A stretch of 64,000 bases of DNA from NCBI GenBank assembly GCA_037693485.1, contig CM075350.1, forward strand, positions 65,390,001 through 65,454,000, in the 5' to 3' direction. The notes under the pieces were generated by a model. That model ran no database searches, was not told where the DNA came from, and worked only from the letters and a program-made list of their open reading frames with translations. The stretch is from Kitagawia praeruptora (Eukaryota; Streptophyta; Magnoliopsida; Apiales; Apiaceae). Position 1 is the stretch's first letter. The number at the start of each line of letters is the position of its first letter. Below are positions 22,777 through 33,133 of the stretch, one piece after another. A program made the translations under genes and the position numbers.

Positions 22777-24081
22777 TGTAGAACTATCCCCGTAGGGGCA
22801 CCTATCTCAAAATTTAGATTTTCTTGTTTTAAAATCTGAAGTTGCATTTGTGGTTGATTTTAGTTACTTGCAGTTGCAAATATGGTTGCAAAGTTTCTGA
22901 ATGTAGTCAACTCAGCGTAACCAATTGGAAATACTTATGGTTTATAATGAGTATTTGGTTTCTTATATTTCTACTACTTTTGTGAAGAATGAAGTATTAA
23001 AATAACAACAATAACTATTCTAAAGATGATGGTGTGAAGCTTGACATGCCGCTGAAGATACAATATTTAGAGCTGCAATGGATTAAAGCAATCTACTACT
23101 TTTTTGTTATAGATTAATGAGCTGGTTTTGTAGTTTTTGGACAAGTAATCTAGTACTTCATCTTGTAATGTTTTTTATGATGCTTTATAAAGTTCCAGTA
23201 CTTTTGTTTATGTAATGAATTAAGGTTGTACCATTGCGACATATTTATGTAACCATATGTTTTAGTTTTAAATAGAATTTGGTTGCGACAACTTGGTAAA
23301 TGTTTTAGTTATGTTTATTCTGTTAGTTTATCATATACTACTGTGAAGCAAGTGAGTGTAGTTTATCGTATCTCAAAATTCAGATTTACTTGTTTTATAA
23401 TCTGAAGTTGCATTTGTGGTTGATTTTGGTTGCTTGCGATTGCAAATACAATTTAAAGTCACATTTGCAGTTGATTTTGGTTGCAAATATGTTTGTTGTT
23501 TATTTAATAATATAGGTTGGTTCTTTTCAAAAGCATCTCTAAGAATTTTAAATTTTAAAGTTGTGTTCGATTTTAGTTGCAAATATGGTGCAACGTTTTT
23601 CAAAATACAAATTCTTGCACTATTGCATTTGGTTGCAAAGTGATATTCTTGGAAAAAATTTTGCAATGAAAAAAACTAAAGTCCCTCCCATTGAAATAAC
23701 ACAATATTATGCAACAAAATGCAATCGAAAATAACTTTTTTCATGTTCTTTTGAAAAAAAGAGTAACCATTGAATATACATGATTGCAATTTTGGTTGCT
23801 TTTAGTTGCATTTCATTGCTTTTTAGCTTTCTTTAGTTGCAAAGTCATATTATTGCAAAAACTTACAATCATCATTTTTTGTTGCTTTTAGTTACCATTT
23901 TGGTAACTTTTGCTTGATTTTTTTTGTTCATTTTAGTTGCTTTTAGTTACGTTTTATTGCTTTTAATTACATTTATTTCTATTTGGTTGCAAAGTCCAAT
24001 TACATTTATACAATTGCATTTGCTTGATAACTTTTGTACAATTTTGAGATGGGTGCCCCTGCGGGGCCTGTTCTACATAAA
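22777..24081. mobile_element. Foldback element with inverted ends TGTAGAAC...GTTCTACA, TTGCA-rich interior
   Basis: The left end (about 22777-22826) and the complement of the right end (about 24034-24081) share TATGTAGAAC, CCCCGYAGGGGCACC and ATCTCAAAAT. TA flanks both outer ends. The interior is saturated with TTGCA/TGCAA words (GGTTGCAAA, TTAGTTGCATTT). The left subterminal segment is duplicated internally at about 23368-23450 (TCAAAATTCAGATTTACTTG). No protein is encoded. The family is unknown. Confidence 0.55.
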
Positions 24082-24393
24082 AGCAACAAAAAATACAACT
24101 GAAAACTGGAAATGATAAGTGCAAAGTTTTACAAGAATATGAATTTACAACTAAATGCAACCAGACGCAGTCAATTGCAACTAAAATGCAATAAAAATCT
24201 GAAGATCGTAAAAGTGCAAACATAAGTTAAAATGTTTGTATCTTACAGTTGTACTAAGCAGCACCACACACAATCAAAAACTCAATCTTTATTCATTTTT
24301 GTAGACACAAATAATCTCAATATGTATTAAAAATAAGTGTCTTGTGATCACTTGGCAAAAATATGCTAATAAAATCATATAAAGCATCTACTA

Positions 24394-24934
24394 TGTTGGG
24401 TTTCAACCCAATATGATGTTATGGGTTTGGGTGGTTCAAGATATATATGGGAAAGATAATATTTGTATGTGTAGACAATTATTATATATGGTATATGTTG
24501 ATCACTAAGTTGGGAAATTAGCTGCCAAGAATTGGAAGGCTTGTATAACAAGTATGGTAAGACTTGTTGAACAAGTATGGTAAGTCTTGGTGGCTAAGTT
24601 TTGGATGACTATATATATATAGTCATATTGTATTTGTTTGATAGAGGGGAAAGCTTAAGAGATGTAGTCTTAAGTATTGTTTGGGTGATGCTTGAGCATT
24701 GTTGGCTCAGGTATTAAGGGGTTGGGACACCGTTAAGGTGTTATTGTTTTGATGTATTATTGATAATTGATTTGATTAATAATATGAGTTTGGGGCGTGG
24801 GTGTTTCCACGTCAAGTATTTGTGTGTTCTTGTTTTGCGCTTTGGTAGATCTTGTCAATTATTGATTGGTGTGTGTGCGCGCTCTGTATTGGTTGTTTGT
24901 GAATCTCGGATTGTGTAAGTCCCCTAACCTAACA
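24394..24934 (+). mobile_element. Solo LTR, short copia type, TSD TACTA
   Basis: It begins TGTTGGGTTTCAACCCAA and ends CCCCTAACCTAACA. TACTA directly precedes (24389-24393) and follows (24935-24939) it, a perfect 5-bp duplication. Internally it has TATATATATATAG (a TATA-like box near 24610) and a TTTGTGTGTTCTTGTTTTGCG stretch (split word, near 24818) typical of copia R/U5. No internal retroelement sequence remains, so it is a recombination product. Confidence 0.85.
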
Positions 24935-25060
24935 TACTAGACCATAACCAAGCCATTGTACAACCAATTTTTCATAACTATGAATGCATCAAAAACATTT
25001 GCATCTTCTTAAGCATCTACAAAAATTGGAAAAGTTCCATAAACTAGCAACTCATGCCAT

Positions 25061-25351
25061 TCAGATTGGTGATGGGCTTATTCTTCCTGATATACCAGAC
25101 TTTATTCCGCCTTGAAACTTGATTATAAATGCATGGCCAGATGGTACATAGACTTTAAGTGCGCCACGTCTCACTGTCATCCATGGAAAAATTATAAGGA
25201 TGGTAATGACTAGTGTAAACCAGAATTTTTGGTGTTTGAGTAATACAGATGAGTTTTTGTGATATCAAGCATCAACAACATCTCTACTACCTTCAGGATT
25301 ACTTGTCACAATAACAACCTCAGCTCCCCCATTCTGGGCATATATGCAACC
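25061..25351 (-). pseudogene. Captured exon fragment of an unknown membrane-associated protein
   Basis: The minus strand has a coding-like stretch interrupted by a single TGA (about 25265). AEVVIVTSNPEGSRDVVDA is followed after the stop by LKHQKFWFTLVITILIIF (a likely transmembrane segment) and RRGALKVYVPSGHAFIIKF. The residue pattern is clearly protein-like and not low complexity, but I cannot name the family. There is no start codon or gene context. It is best read as a gene piece carried in repeat DNA. Confidence 0.4.
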
Positions 25352-25439
25352 AAAATAGACATGAAAATTGTCAAAATCAATTTTCCTAGTTTACCCTTTG
25401 CAACTATCAACTATAAGACATTTCGATAATTGCAAAATT

Positions 25440-25720
25440 TCGTAAATAGCAACTCAACGCAAGTCACGCTTTCTAACATCATTAGAAACCAAAATCAACT
25501 CAAAGCAAACCAAAGTAATCAGTTGTAGTTGAATGCAAAAAAATGGATTCAAGACATTTCGAAAATCAGAAAAATTCCATAAACTAGCAACTTAATGCAA
25601 GTCAGGCTTCCTAACATCATTAACAACCAAAATCAACTCAAAGCAACAAAATCAAACCAAAGCTACCAGTTGTAGTGGCATACAAAAATCGACCTCAACA
25701 TATCCGAAAAATTAAAATAA
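25440..25720. repeat. Short tandem duplication, ~138-bp period
   Basis: GCAACTCAACGCAAGTCA (about 25449) and GCAACTTAATGCAAGTCA (about 25587) start two diverged copies that share CTAACATCATTA and CAAAATCAACTCAAAGCAA. Weaker echoes occur at about 24998-25060 and 25855-25915. Confidence 0.6.
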
Positions 25721-26220
25721 ATTAAAGTAGAGTAGCAAATCAATCACTGCAACCAAACAAAACTTTTATTTTCATTTGAATCAACCAAAATCAACTAATT
25801 TCCATCCAATCAAATTACACTAAACAACCAAAAAAATGGGATTACCAAAGATGTATCACAAAATTAACTCAAAGCAAAACAAAGCAACCAATTGTAGTCT
25901 TATGCAAAACAGTACAACTTATATATAATGTAATTGATGATTTTGGTAATTACTCGTTTCAGATTTTGGTGATTACTCGATTGAGATGCCCCTGCGGGGC
26001 CAACATAAGCAGTTGCGGTGACTATGGTGGAGGTTGTGAAGAGGAATTGACGTTGTACCAGTGACAGTGGAGGAAGCTGGATCGATGGAACTGGAGGAAG
26101 CTGGTACCGCGACTGTGACGATCACCGGTGATGTTGAGGGTTTTGACCGCAAGGAGCTGATGAAGGGGGATTAATCCCTACAAATATTTGATGTATTTGT
26201 ATATGTATGTGTTGTGGTTT
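25721..26220. other. Noncoding DNA including a GC-palindromic end and coding-like 26010-26160
   Basis: 25988-26002 carries GATGCCCCTGCGGGGCCAAC, another copy of the GC-rich end seen at 22790, 24050 and 34480. 26010-26160 is G-rich and coding-like (GGTGGAGGTTGTGAAGAGG, GGAGGAAGCTGG twice) but has no supported ORF. Confidence 0.35.
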
Positions 26221-27670
26221 CACTACCAGAATCTCGGCTAAATTCGACTGCCAATTTGCAGTCGAATTTAGCTAAATTCGACTGGATCCGGTCGAATTTA
26301 GCTAAATTCGACTGCAAATTGGCAGTCGATTCTAGCTTAGTGGAATTTAGCAAAAAGCAGTCGAATTTATTAAATTCGACTGGCTAAATTCGACTGCTCA
26401 AATTCGACTGGTCTAAATTCGACCGCAATTTTGAAAATTTTGAATTTGGTGCCTAAGTTACCTTCCGGTCGAATTTATAAATTCGACGGAGTCCGGTCGA
26501 ATTTATAAATTTGACTGCAAACAGTCGAATTTATAAATTTGACTGCAAACAGTCGAATTTAAATTTGACCGCAAGTTTGAAAAAATTTGAAAATTTAAAA
26601 ATTTTGAATTTACCGCCTAAAAAATTTGAAAATTTAAAAATTTTGAATTTGCCGCCTATGCACCTTAAATTTGACTGCAATCGGTCGAATTTATAAATTT
26701 GACTGCAATTAGTCGAATTTATAAATTTGACTGCAAACAGTCGAATTTATAAATTTGACTGATTGCAGTCAAATTTATAAATTCGACCGATTGCAGTAAA
26801 TTTTATTGTACCATATCTTGAAAATTCAGCAGCTTTCTGCTGCTTTCAACTGCATTTTTTGAATGTTCTGAATATATTTGTTGTCTTTGAAGATAGTTTG
26901 CAATAAACTAATCAACACAAATATAACATAATTCATATATAAAACTAATTCAAGAACAACAATAACTTCATATCAAAAATTAAAATATTTTTAAAATATA
27001 TCTTTATTACAAATTCAACTCAAACTCAAGTTTCCTAATCAAATTTAAAAATATACGAATTTGCTTCTAATTTAGTTGCATGGAAACATTCAAAATTATT
27101 TTTTTTGCCGAATTTGCTTCAATTGTCGGAATTGTTTGGGTTGCCGGAATTTCCATGGTTGCCGGAGTTGTAGGAGTGGCCGGAGTTATTTTTGTCACCG
27201 AAATTGACATTCCACGAGTTGATTTTCTAGGTGTTAGTATGTATATATGAAATATATATATATATATATATATTAAAGAAATATAGAGATTGGGTATATA
27301 TATATTTGTATTTGTTTGTGTATATGTGTATATAGATGAGGGAGAGAAAGGGGAAGAAGATGAAGGGGAGGAAGATGAAGGGGAGGAAGATGAGGGAGAG
27401 ATATATAAATGTGTGGGATGTGCTGGGATGAATAATGACCATTGGATTATTATGTTGATATGTTAATCTGGACTGTTGGATGAGTTTCACGCGGATCGCT
27501 GACATGGCACTAAATTCGACTAGTTGCAGTCAAATTTATAAATTCGACTGGTTGCAGTCGAATTTATAAATTCGACTGATAGTAGTCAAATTTATAAATT
27601 CGACTGATTACAGTCAAATTTATAAATTCGACTACGTTCGGTCAAGTTTATAAATAGTTTTGATCTATTA

Positions 27671-29150
27671 AGATTTCCAATCAAATTAATTTTTTATTTT
27701 CTGAAACTTCGGGAATATCATTATATTAGATATATATTGACATCCGTACGGTTGGATCGTTTAAAAATATTTTTAAAAAAATAGAAACAATAATCGGTGA
27801 CAAAGCACTAGTTACGAGTCATATTGAAAATAGTAGTGATCTACTAAGATTTCCAATCAAAATAATTTTTTATTTTTTGAAACTTTCGGAATATCATTAT
27901 ATTAGATATGTATTGACATCCGTACGGCTGGATCGTTCAAAAATATTTTTAAAAAAATAGAAACAATAATCGGTGACAAAGCACTAGTTACGAGTCATAT
28001 TGAAAATAGTAGTGATCTACTAAGATTTCCAATCAAAATAATTTTTTATTTTTTGAAACTTTCGGAATATCATTATATTAGATATGTATTGACATCCGTA
28101 CGGCTGGATCGTTTAAAAATATTTTTAAAAAAATAGAAACAATAATCGGTGACAAAGCACTAGTTACGAGTCATATTGAAAATAGTAGTGATCTACTAAG
28201 ATTTCCAATCAAAATAATTTTTTATTTTTTGAAACTTTCGGAATATCATTATATTAGATATATATTGACATCCGTACGGTTGGATCGTTCAAAAATATAT
28301 TTAAAAAAATAGAAACAATAATCGGTGACAAAGCACTAACTAGTTACGAGTCATATTGAAAATAGTAGTGATCTACTAAGATTTCCAATCAAAATAATTT
28401 TTTATTTTTTGAAACTTTCGGAATATCATTATATTAGATATATATTGACATCCGTACGGTTGGATCGTTCAAAAATATTTTTAAAAAAATAGAAACAATA
28501 ATCGGTGACAAAGCACTAGTTACGAGTCATATTGAAAATAGTAGTGATCTACTAAGATTTCCAATCAAAATAATTTTTTATTTTTTGAAACTTTCGGAAT
28601 ATCATTATATTAGATATGTATTGACATCCGTACGGCTGGATCGTTTAAAAATATTTTTAAAAAAATAGAAACAATAATCGGTGACAAAGCACTAGTTACG
28701 AGTCATATTGAAAATAGTAGTGATCTACTAAGATTTCCAATCAAAATAATTTTTTATTTTTTGAAACTTTGGGAATATCATTATATTAGATATGTATTGA
28801 CATCCGTACGGTTGGATCGTTCAAAAATATTTTTAAAAAAATAGAAACAATAATCGGTGACAAAGCACTAGTTACGAGTCATATTGAAAATAGTAGTGAT
28901 CTACTAAGATTTCCAATCAAAATAATTTTTTATTTTTTGAAACTTTCGGAATATCATTATATTAGATATATATTGACATCCGTACGGTTGGATCGTTCAA
29001 AAATATATTTAAAAAAATAGAAACAATAATCGGTGACAAAGCACTAACTAGTTACGAGTCATATTGAAAATAGTAGTGATCTACTAAGATTTCCAATCAA
29101 ATTAATTTTTTATTTTCTGAAACTTTGGGAATATCAATATATATCTAATT
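27671..29150 (+). repeat. Satellite-like tandem array, 176-bp unit, eight full copies
   Basis: Units starting AGATTTCCAATCAAA begin at 27671, 27847, 28023, 28199, 28379, 28555, 28731 and 28907, with a ninth partial copy from 29087. Spacing is 176 except for the fourth and eighth, which are 180 because of a 4-base insertion (CACTAACTAGTT instead of CACTAGTT). Units are very similar. Variable sites include GTACGGTTGG/GTACGGCTGG and ATATTTTTA/ATATATTTA. Confidence 0.95.
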
Positions 29151-29530
29151 TAGTCATATTCCCAAAATTTTAAAAAATAAAAAATTAATTTGGATAGTAA
29201 ATTAGTAGTCAACTATTGATTTGACTTGTACTACTAGCTATTACTTTGTCCCAGATTATTGCTTCTATTTTTTAAAAAATGTTTATCGATGTTCCAACCT
29301 TACGAATGTCAATATATATCTAATTTAGTCATTTTCCCAAAATTTTAAAAAATAAAAAATTAATTTGGATATTAAAATTAGTAGTCAACTATTGATATGA
29401 TTTGTACTACTAACTAATACTTTGTCCAAGATTATTGTTTTTATTTTTTAAAAAATGTTTATCGACGATCCAACAATTCGAATGTCAATATATATCTAAT
29501 TTAGTCATATTCCCAAAATTTATAATTTAA
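29150..29530 (-). repeat. Two diverged inverted copies of the 176-bp unit
   Basis: Read as complement, this segment matches the array unit: TTTGTCCCAGATTATTG corresponds to CAATAATCGGTGACAAAG, GAATGTCAATATATATCTAA to TTAGATATATATTGACATCC, and AAAAAATAAAAAATTAATTT to the ATTTTTTATTTTTT block. They are less similar to each other and to the direct units, hence older. Confidence 0.75.
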
Positions 29531-30184
29531 GGATTAAATTTATATTTTTTAAATAATTTTTGAATTTAATTCTCTAATTAAAATGATTGATTGCAGTCGA
29601 ATTTATAAATATGACTGTTTTCGGTCGAATTTAAGTTTAAATATTTTGGCAAAATTTAGGCGGGAATTTTCCCGCTTAAACTTAGTTTCATGCGGATTGC
29701 TGGCCTGGCCCTAAATTCGACTGGTTGCAGTCAAATTTATAAATTTGACTGAAGTCGGTCGAATTTATAAATGGCAGTCGAATTTATAAATTTGACTGCT
29801 TCCCGTCGAATTTATAAATTTGACTGGTTTTAGTCAAATTTATAAATTTGACTGAAGTCGGTCAAATTTATAAAGGCAGTCGAATTTATAAATTTGACTG
29901 CTTCCAGTCGATTTTATAAATTCGACTGTCTTCGGTCGAGTTTATAAACTTACTAAAATAAGTTTAGGCGGTAATTTAGGAGGGAAATAAATTCGACTGG
30001 TTAAATTCGACCGCGCATCTAAATTCGACTGCTTAAATTCGACTGCTCTTAAAATCGACTGGAAGCAGTCGAATGTAAGTTTGACCAATAATTTATTGGA
30101 ATTGACCCTAAATTCGACTGGATCCGGTCAAATTTAGAGCAGTCGAATTTGTGCAGTCGATTTTACCCGAGTTTTCTTGTAGTG

Positions 30185-30918
30185 TGTTTAATTACTGATT
30201 AAACTTGTAATTTTGAGTATTGATAGGTAAAGAGAAAAAGACAAAGAGGAAGAGAAGGGAGAGAGAAAGAGAGGGTGGAAGGAGGTAGTGGTCGGAGATG
30301 GAGATGTGGGTGGCAGGGGGGAAAGTCGGTCGGGAAGACATCGAGAGAGACATGAGAGAAGAATCGAATTAATAAGAAAGAAATGTATAATTGCAATTTA
30401 TTATAATAGTAACGTATATTTGAAAATAGTTTTTAAAAGTAAAAATAAAAATGCAAAATATTACTTTAACATTAATATTTTTTAAAAAAAGTCCTATAAT
30501 CAATATAGATATATCTTTCATAATTTATATTATTTTTTATTTAATTGAGATTTGTCAATGAAGACCATACATATACATGAACGTTAAAGATTATAAAAAA
30601 GATAACATATCAAAATTTTGAAATGAATTTATATCATATGTTGAAATATATATGATTGATATCTTGAATCCGTTTTAAGTAAACAAAAATTAGCAATTTA
30701 TTACAAGAATTTAATCTTTATTGACAATCATTTAGCACATATTGTCAACCCACTAAGAGTACAAAACTTTCCTGAATGTAACAATCTTCAAATACACAAA
30801 TTTATTCTGTTATAGTCAACCACAAATCCATGAATGCAGATTGCAGATCACAACCGCGTTTATTTAACTTGGATATTTGACATAATCAACACCCTAAAGT
30901 CAACCCTCATCTGTAACA
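30185..30918. other. Noncoding DNA upstream of DC1 gene
   Basis: A purine-rich block (about 30228-30370, GAGA/GGAG words) is followed by AT-rich DNA homologous to 21330-21500 (see that repeat). No gene is supported. Confidence 0.5.
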
Positions 30919-30929
30919 TTATATAATAT
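30919..30929 (+). promoter_or_regulatory. TATA box candidate for the DC1 gene
   Basis: TTATATAATAT lies 140 bases before the start codon, consistent with a leader of about 110 bases. Motif and distance only. Confidence 0.5.
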
Positions 30930-31068
30930 ATGCCTAGCTATACATTCATCCATGCACCAATATTGTCATATCTCTACTCACACACAACTATTGCAAGTAT
31001 TCTTCTTCTTCCTCTTCTTCATTTCTTAAGTCAACATCCCTCATTTCATTCCATTTCTTGGTTCAGAC

Positions 31069-32280
31069 ATGGGAAAGCTAGATCACGATACTCAGATTCT
31101 ACATTTTACTCATCCCCATCCTCTAGAGCTCAATTTTAATGACCATACTGCACAAACTAACAACATTAGTACTAGTAATGTCAATCCAATCATTGCAGCT
31201 TACATGTTGTGTGCTAGTTGCAAATTACCAGCAAATAGTTCTGATGATTTTATTTACTCATGCAATCCATGCAATTTTCACCTTCACTTATCTTGCACAA
31301 AATTCCCTCAACTCATTACTCACCCTTCTCATGCTTCTCATCCACTTACTCTGTTGCCTGTTTCTACATATCCTGGTGGAGTATTTAATTGTGATGCTTG
31401 TAATCGTCGCGGTAATGGGTTTAGTTATCATTGTCATTTATGTGATTTTGATCTTCATGCTGTTTGTGCTTCTAAGCCTTTGTCTGTGGGTCATCATTTA
31501 CATGACCATCCTTTGATGTTGACTTTTAAGAATCCTTATGAAACTAAGGGCTTTTCTTGTGATATTTGTTTGAAAATTGGGGCAAAACAGTGGTTGTATC
31601 GGTGCGGAGTTTGTGAATTTGATGCACATTTGCATTGTGCTACGGGTACACTACCACCGCCTCAGCCACCACAACAGAGTGGTGGGATGAACCAGATTTA
31701 TGTTCAACCGAAGCCTAGCCAACCGAATAGTGGAATCTCGGGCAGATTGCAGGGCAATCAGAGTTTTTCAGGAATGGCCAACCAGCAGGCTAACAGAATC
31801 TCAGATGGCACTCAGACACAGCAGAATATACCAGCAACACTGGGATTTGAATCTAATAGAATGACCGCTGGCATTCAGATGCAGCAGAGTTTCCCAGCGG
31901 AAGCAGGAAGACCTAATAACTACTATAGCAGCGAAATGCAGCGACAACAGAGTTATCCAGGGACAGGTGGAGGGGGAATGCAGCGACAACAAAGTTATCC
32001 GATGACAGGTGGAGGTGGAATGCAGCAACAACAGAATTATCCAGGGACTGGTGGACGTGGAATGCAGCCACAACAAAATTATTCAGTGGCAAATGGAGGT
32101 GGACTAATGAATGCAGCAATGCAAGGATTAGTTGAGGGGGCTGCGCAACAAGTTGGTCAAAATTTAATGCAGAGTTTGATTGGTGGCATTGGGGGAGACG
32201 GTTCTGCTTCATCTATCTATGTCAATCTTGGACCAACATACACAGAGAATCAAGATTCAAGTAATACTCAAGAATACTAG
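31069..32280 (+). CDS. DC1 domain (C1-like zinc finger) protein with Q/G-rich repeat tail
   Basis: Single-exon ORF of 403 codons. ATG context GACATGGG; stop TAG at 32278. Three consecutive DC1 modules are visible: residues about 13-78 (HPHPL, then C48-x2-C51, C65-x2-C68, C76), about 85-134 (HASHPL, C-x2-C at 108/111, C-x2-C at 122/125, C133) and about 143-192 (HDHPL, C-x2-C at 164/167, C-x2-C at 179/182, C190). DC1 proteins are plant-specific relatives of diacylglycerol/zinc-binding C1 domains; members act in stress, hormone and cell-death signalling, though most are uncharacterised. The C-terminal half is unusual: Gln/Gly/Pro-rich with four tandem ~14-residue units of the type MQRQQSYPGTGGGG (about residues 300-355), then an Ala/Gln/Gly helix-like tail. 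No signal peptide is seen. The gene looks intact. Confidence 0.93.
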   Translation: MGKLDHDTQILHFTHPHPLELNFNDHTAQTNNISTSNVNPIIAAYMLCASCKLPANSSDDFIYSCNPCNFHLHLSCTKFPQLITHPSHASHPLTLLPVSTYPGGVFNCDACNRRGNGFSYHCHLCDFDLHAVCASKPLSVGHHLHDHPLMLTFKNPYETKGFSCDICLKIGAKQWLYRCGVCEFDAHLHCATGTLPPPQPPQQSGGMNQIYVQPKPSQPNSGISGRLQGNQSFSGMANQQANRISDGTQTQQNIPATLGFESNRMTAGIQMQQSFPAEAGRPNNYYSSEMQRQQSYPGTGGGGMQRQQSYPMTGGGGMQQQQNYPGTGGRGMQPQQNYSVANGGGLMNAAMQGLVEGAAQQVGQNLMQSLIGGIGGDGSASSIYVNLGPTYTENQDSSNTQEY

Positions 32281-33133
32281 GAGGCAATTTATTTATTTTT
32301 TTTATACACAAGAATACTCAAGAATTCTACATCTGTTTAATGGTATAATTTTTGAAGAAATTGGATTGTGCTGGAAAAAGACTGGAGGATTATAAGAAAT
32401 CTATTGATGTATTTATGCTAATTTTAGTTCTTTCATATGCATATGTAAATCAATCATTTTGTGAACATTTGAAATCATAAATTTAATTTCCGAATGATGT
32501 GGTGCAATGATACATTGCTACATGTTTTTTTTTGTTTTTTTATTTTTACCTAGAAATCAATATTTATTAATTTAAAATTCAAAATATTATTAATACCGTA
32601 CTTTTATTTATTATGGACTTTAAATTTTGAGCAATTAAATCGAAAAATACTCAGAAAAAATTATTTGAATAAAAATTCAATTCACTAAATTGAATATTTA
32701 GTTGAAATTTTTGTTTGTAATAAAAATGTATTTTGCATCTTTAACTTATATAATCGTAAATTGATATGTACAAACTAGAGTAGCCACTAGTTGAAAGACA
32801 AACGTAATGAAGATGACAATTCATTTTTAAGAAGTTGAAATAATAATATGTTGACCTATTATTGAGATCTTATCAATTCAGTTAGAATTTTATTTGATTA
32901 AGTCCCGAATTAAAAATTATTTTAACCTTAAACTCAATCAAAATAACACTTTAATTGAATTGATAAGGTCTTAATCATATTTTAAATTACACATTAGTTA
33001 TTCGAATACAAAATTATACGAATTATTAATAAATAATTTCAATTACTTTGCTTTTAAATTATATAAACATATTTGTTATTTAGTAATTATTTAGTAATTA
33101 GTTGTGGTTACTAAAATTAGTTTGAAATCTATA
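32281..33133. other. 3' flank of DC1 gene and AT-rich spacer with a small foldback
   Basis: Presumed 3' UTR for the first few hundred bases. About 32861-32976 contains inverted arms GATCTTATCAATTCA and TGAATTGATAAGGTC about 80 bases apart, a small foldback that could be a decayed MITE. Nothing else is recognised. Confidence 0.5.

Larger units (their letters stand above)
26221..30184. mobile_element. CACTA (En/Spm) transposon, non-autonomous, ~4 kb
   Basis: The left end is CACTACCAGAATCTCGGC and the right end is the complement of CACTACAAGAAAACTCGGGT, as in plant CACTA elements. Both subterminal zones (26240-26820 and 29590-30170) are packed with inverted and direct copies of a palindromic unit, RGTCGAATTTATAAATTCGACY, the expected type of transposase-binding repeats. 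A further cluster lies at 27510-27650. No transposase (TNP1/TNP2) is encoded. The flanking 3 bases are TTT on the left and TGT on the right, so the target duplication is imperfect. Confidence 0.88.

Noticed and set aside
27671..29086. CRISPR-like array
   Set aside because: Units are 176 bases head to tail without unique spacers, in a plant transposon; it is a satellite.
31801..32212. Minus-strand ORFs rich in His/Leu/Ser
   Set aside because: Antisense shadows of the repeated tail of the DC1 gene.
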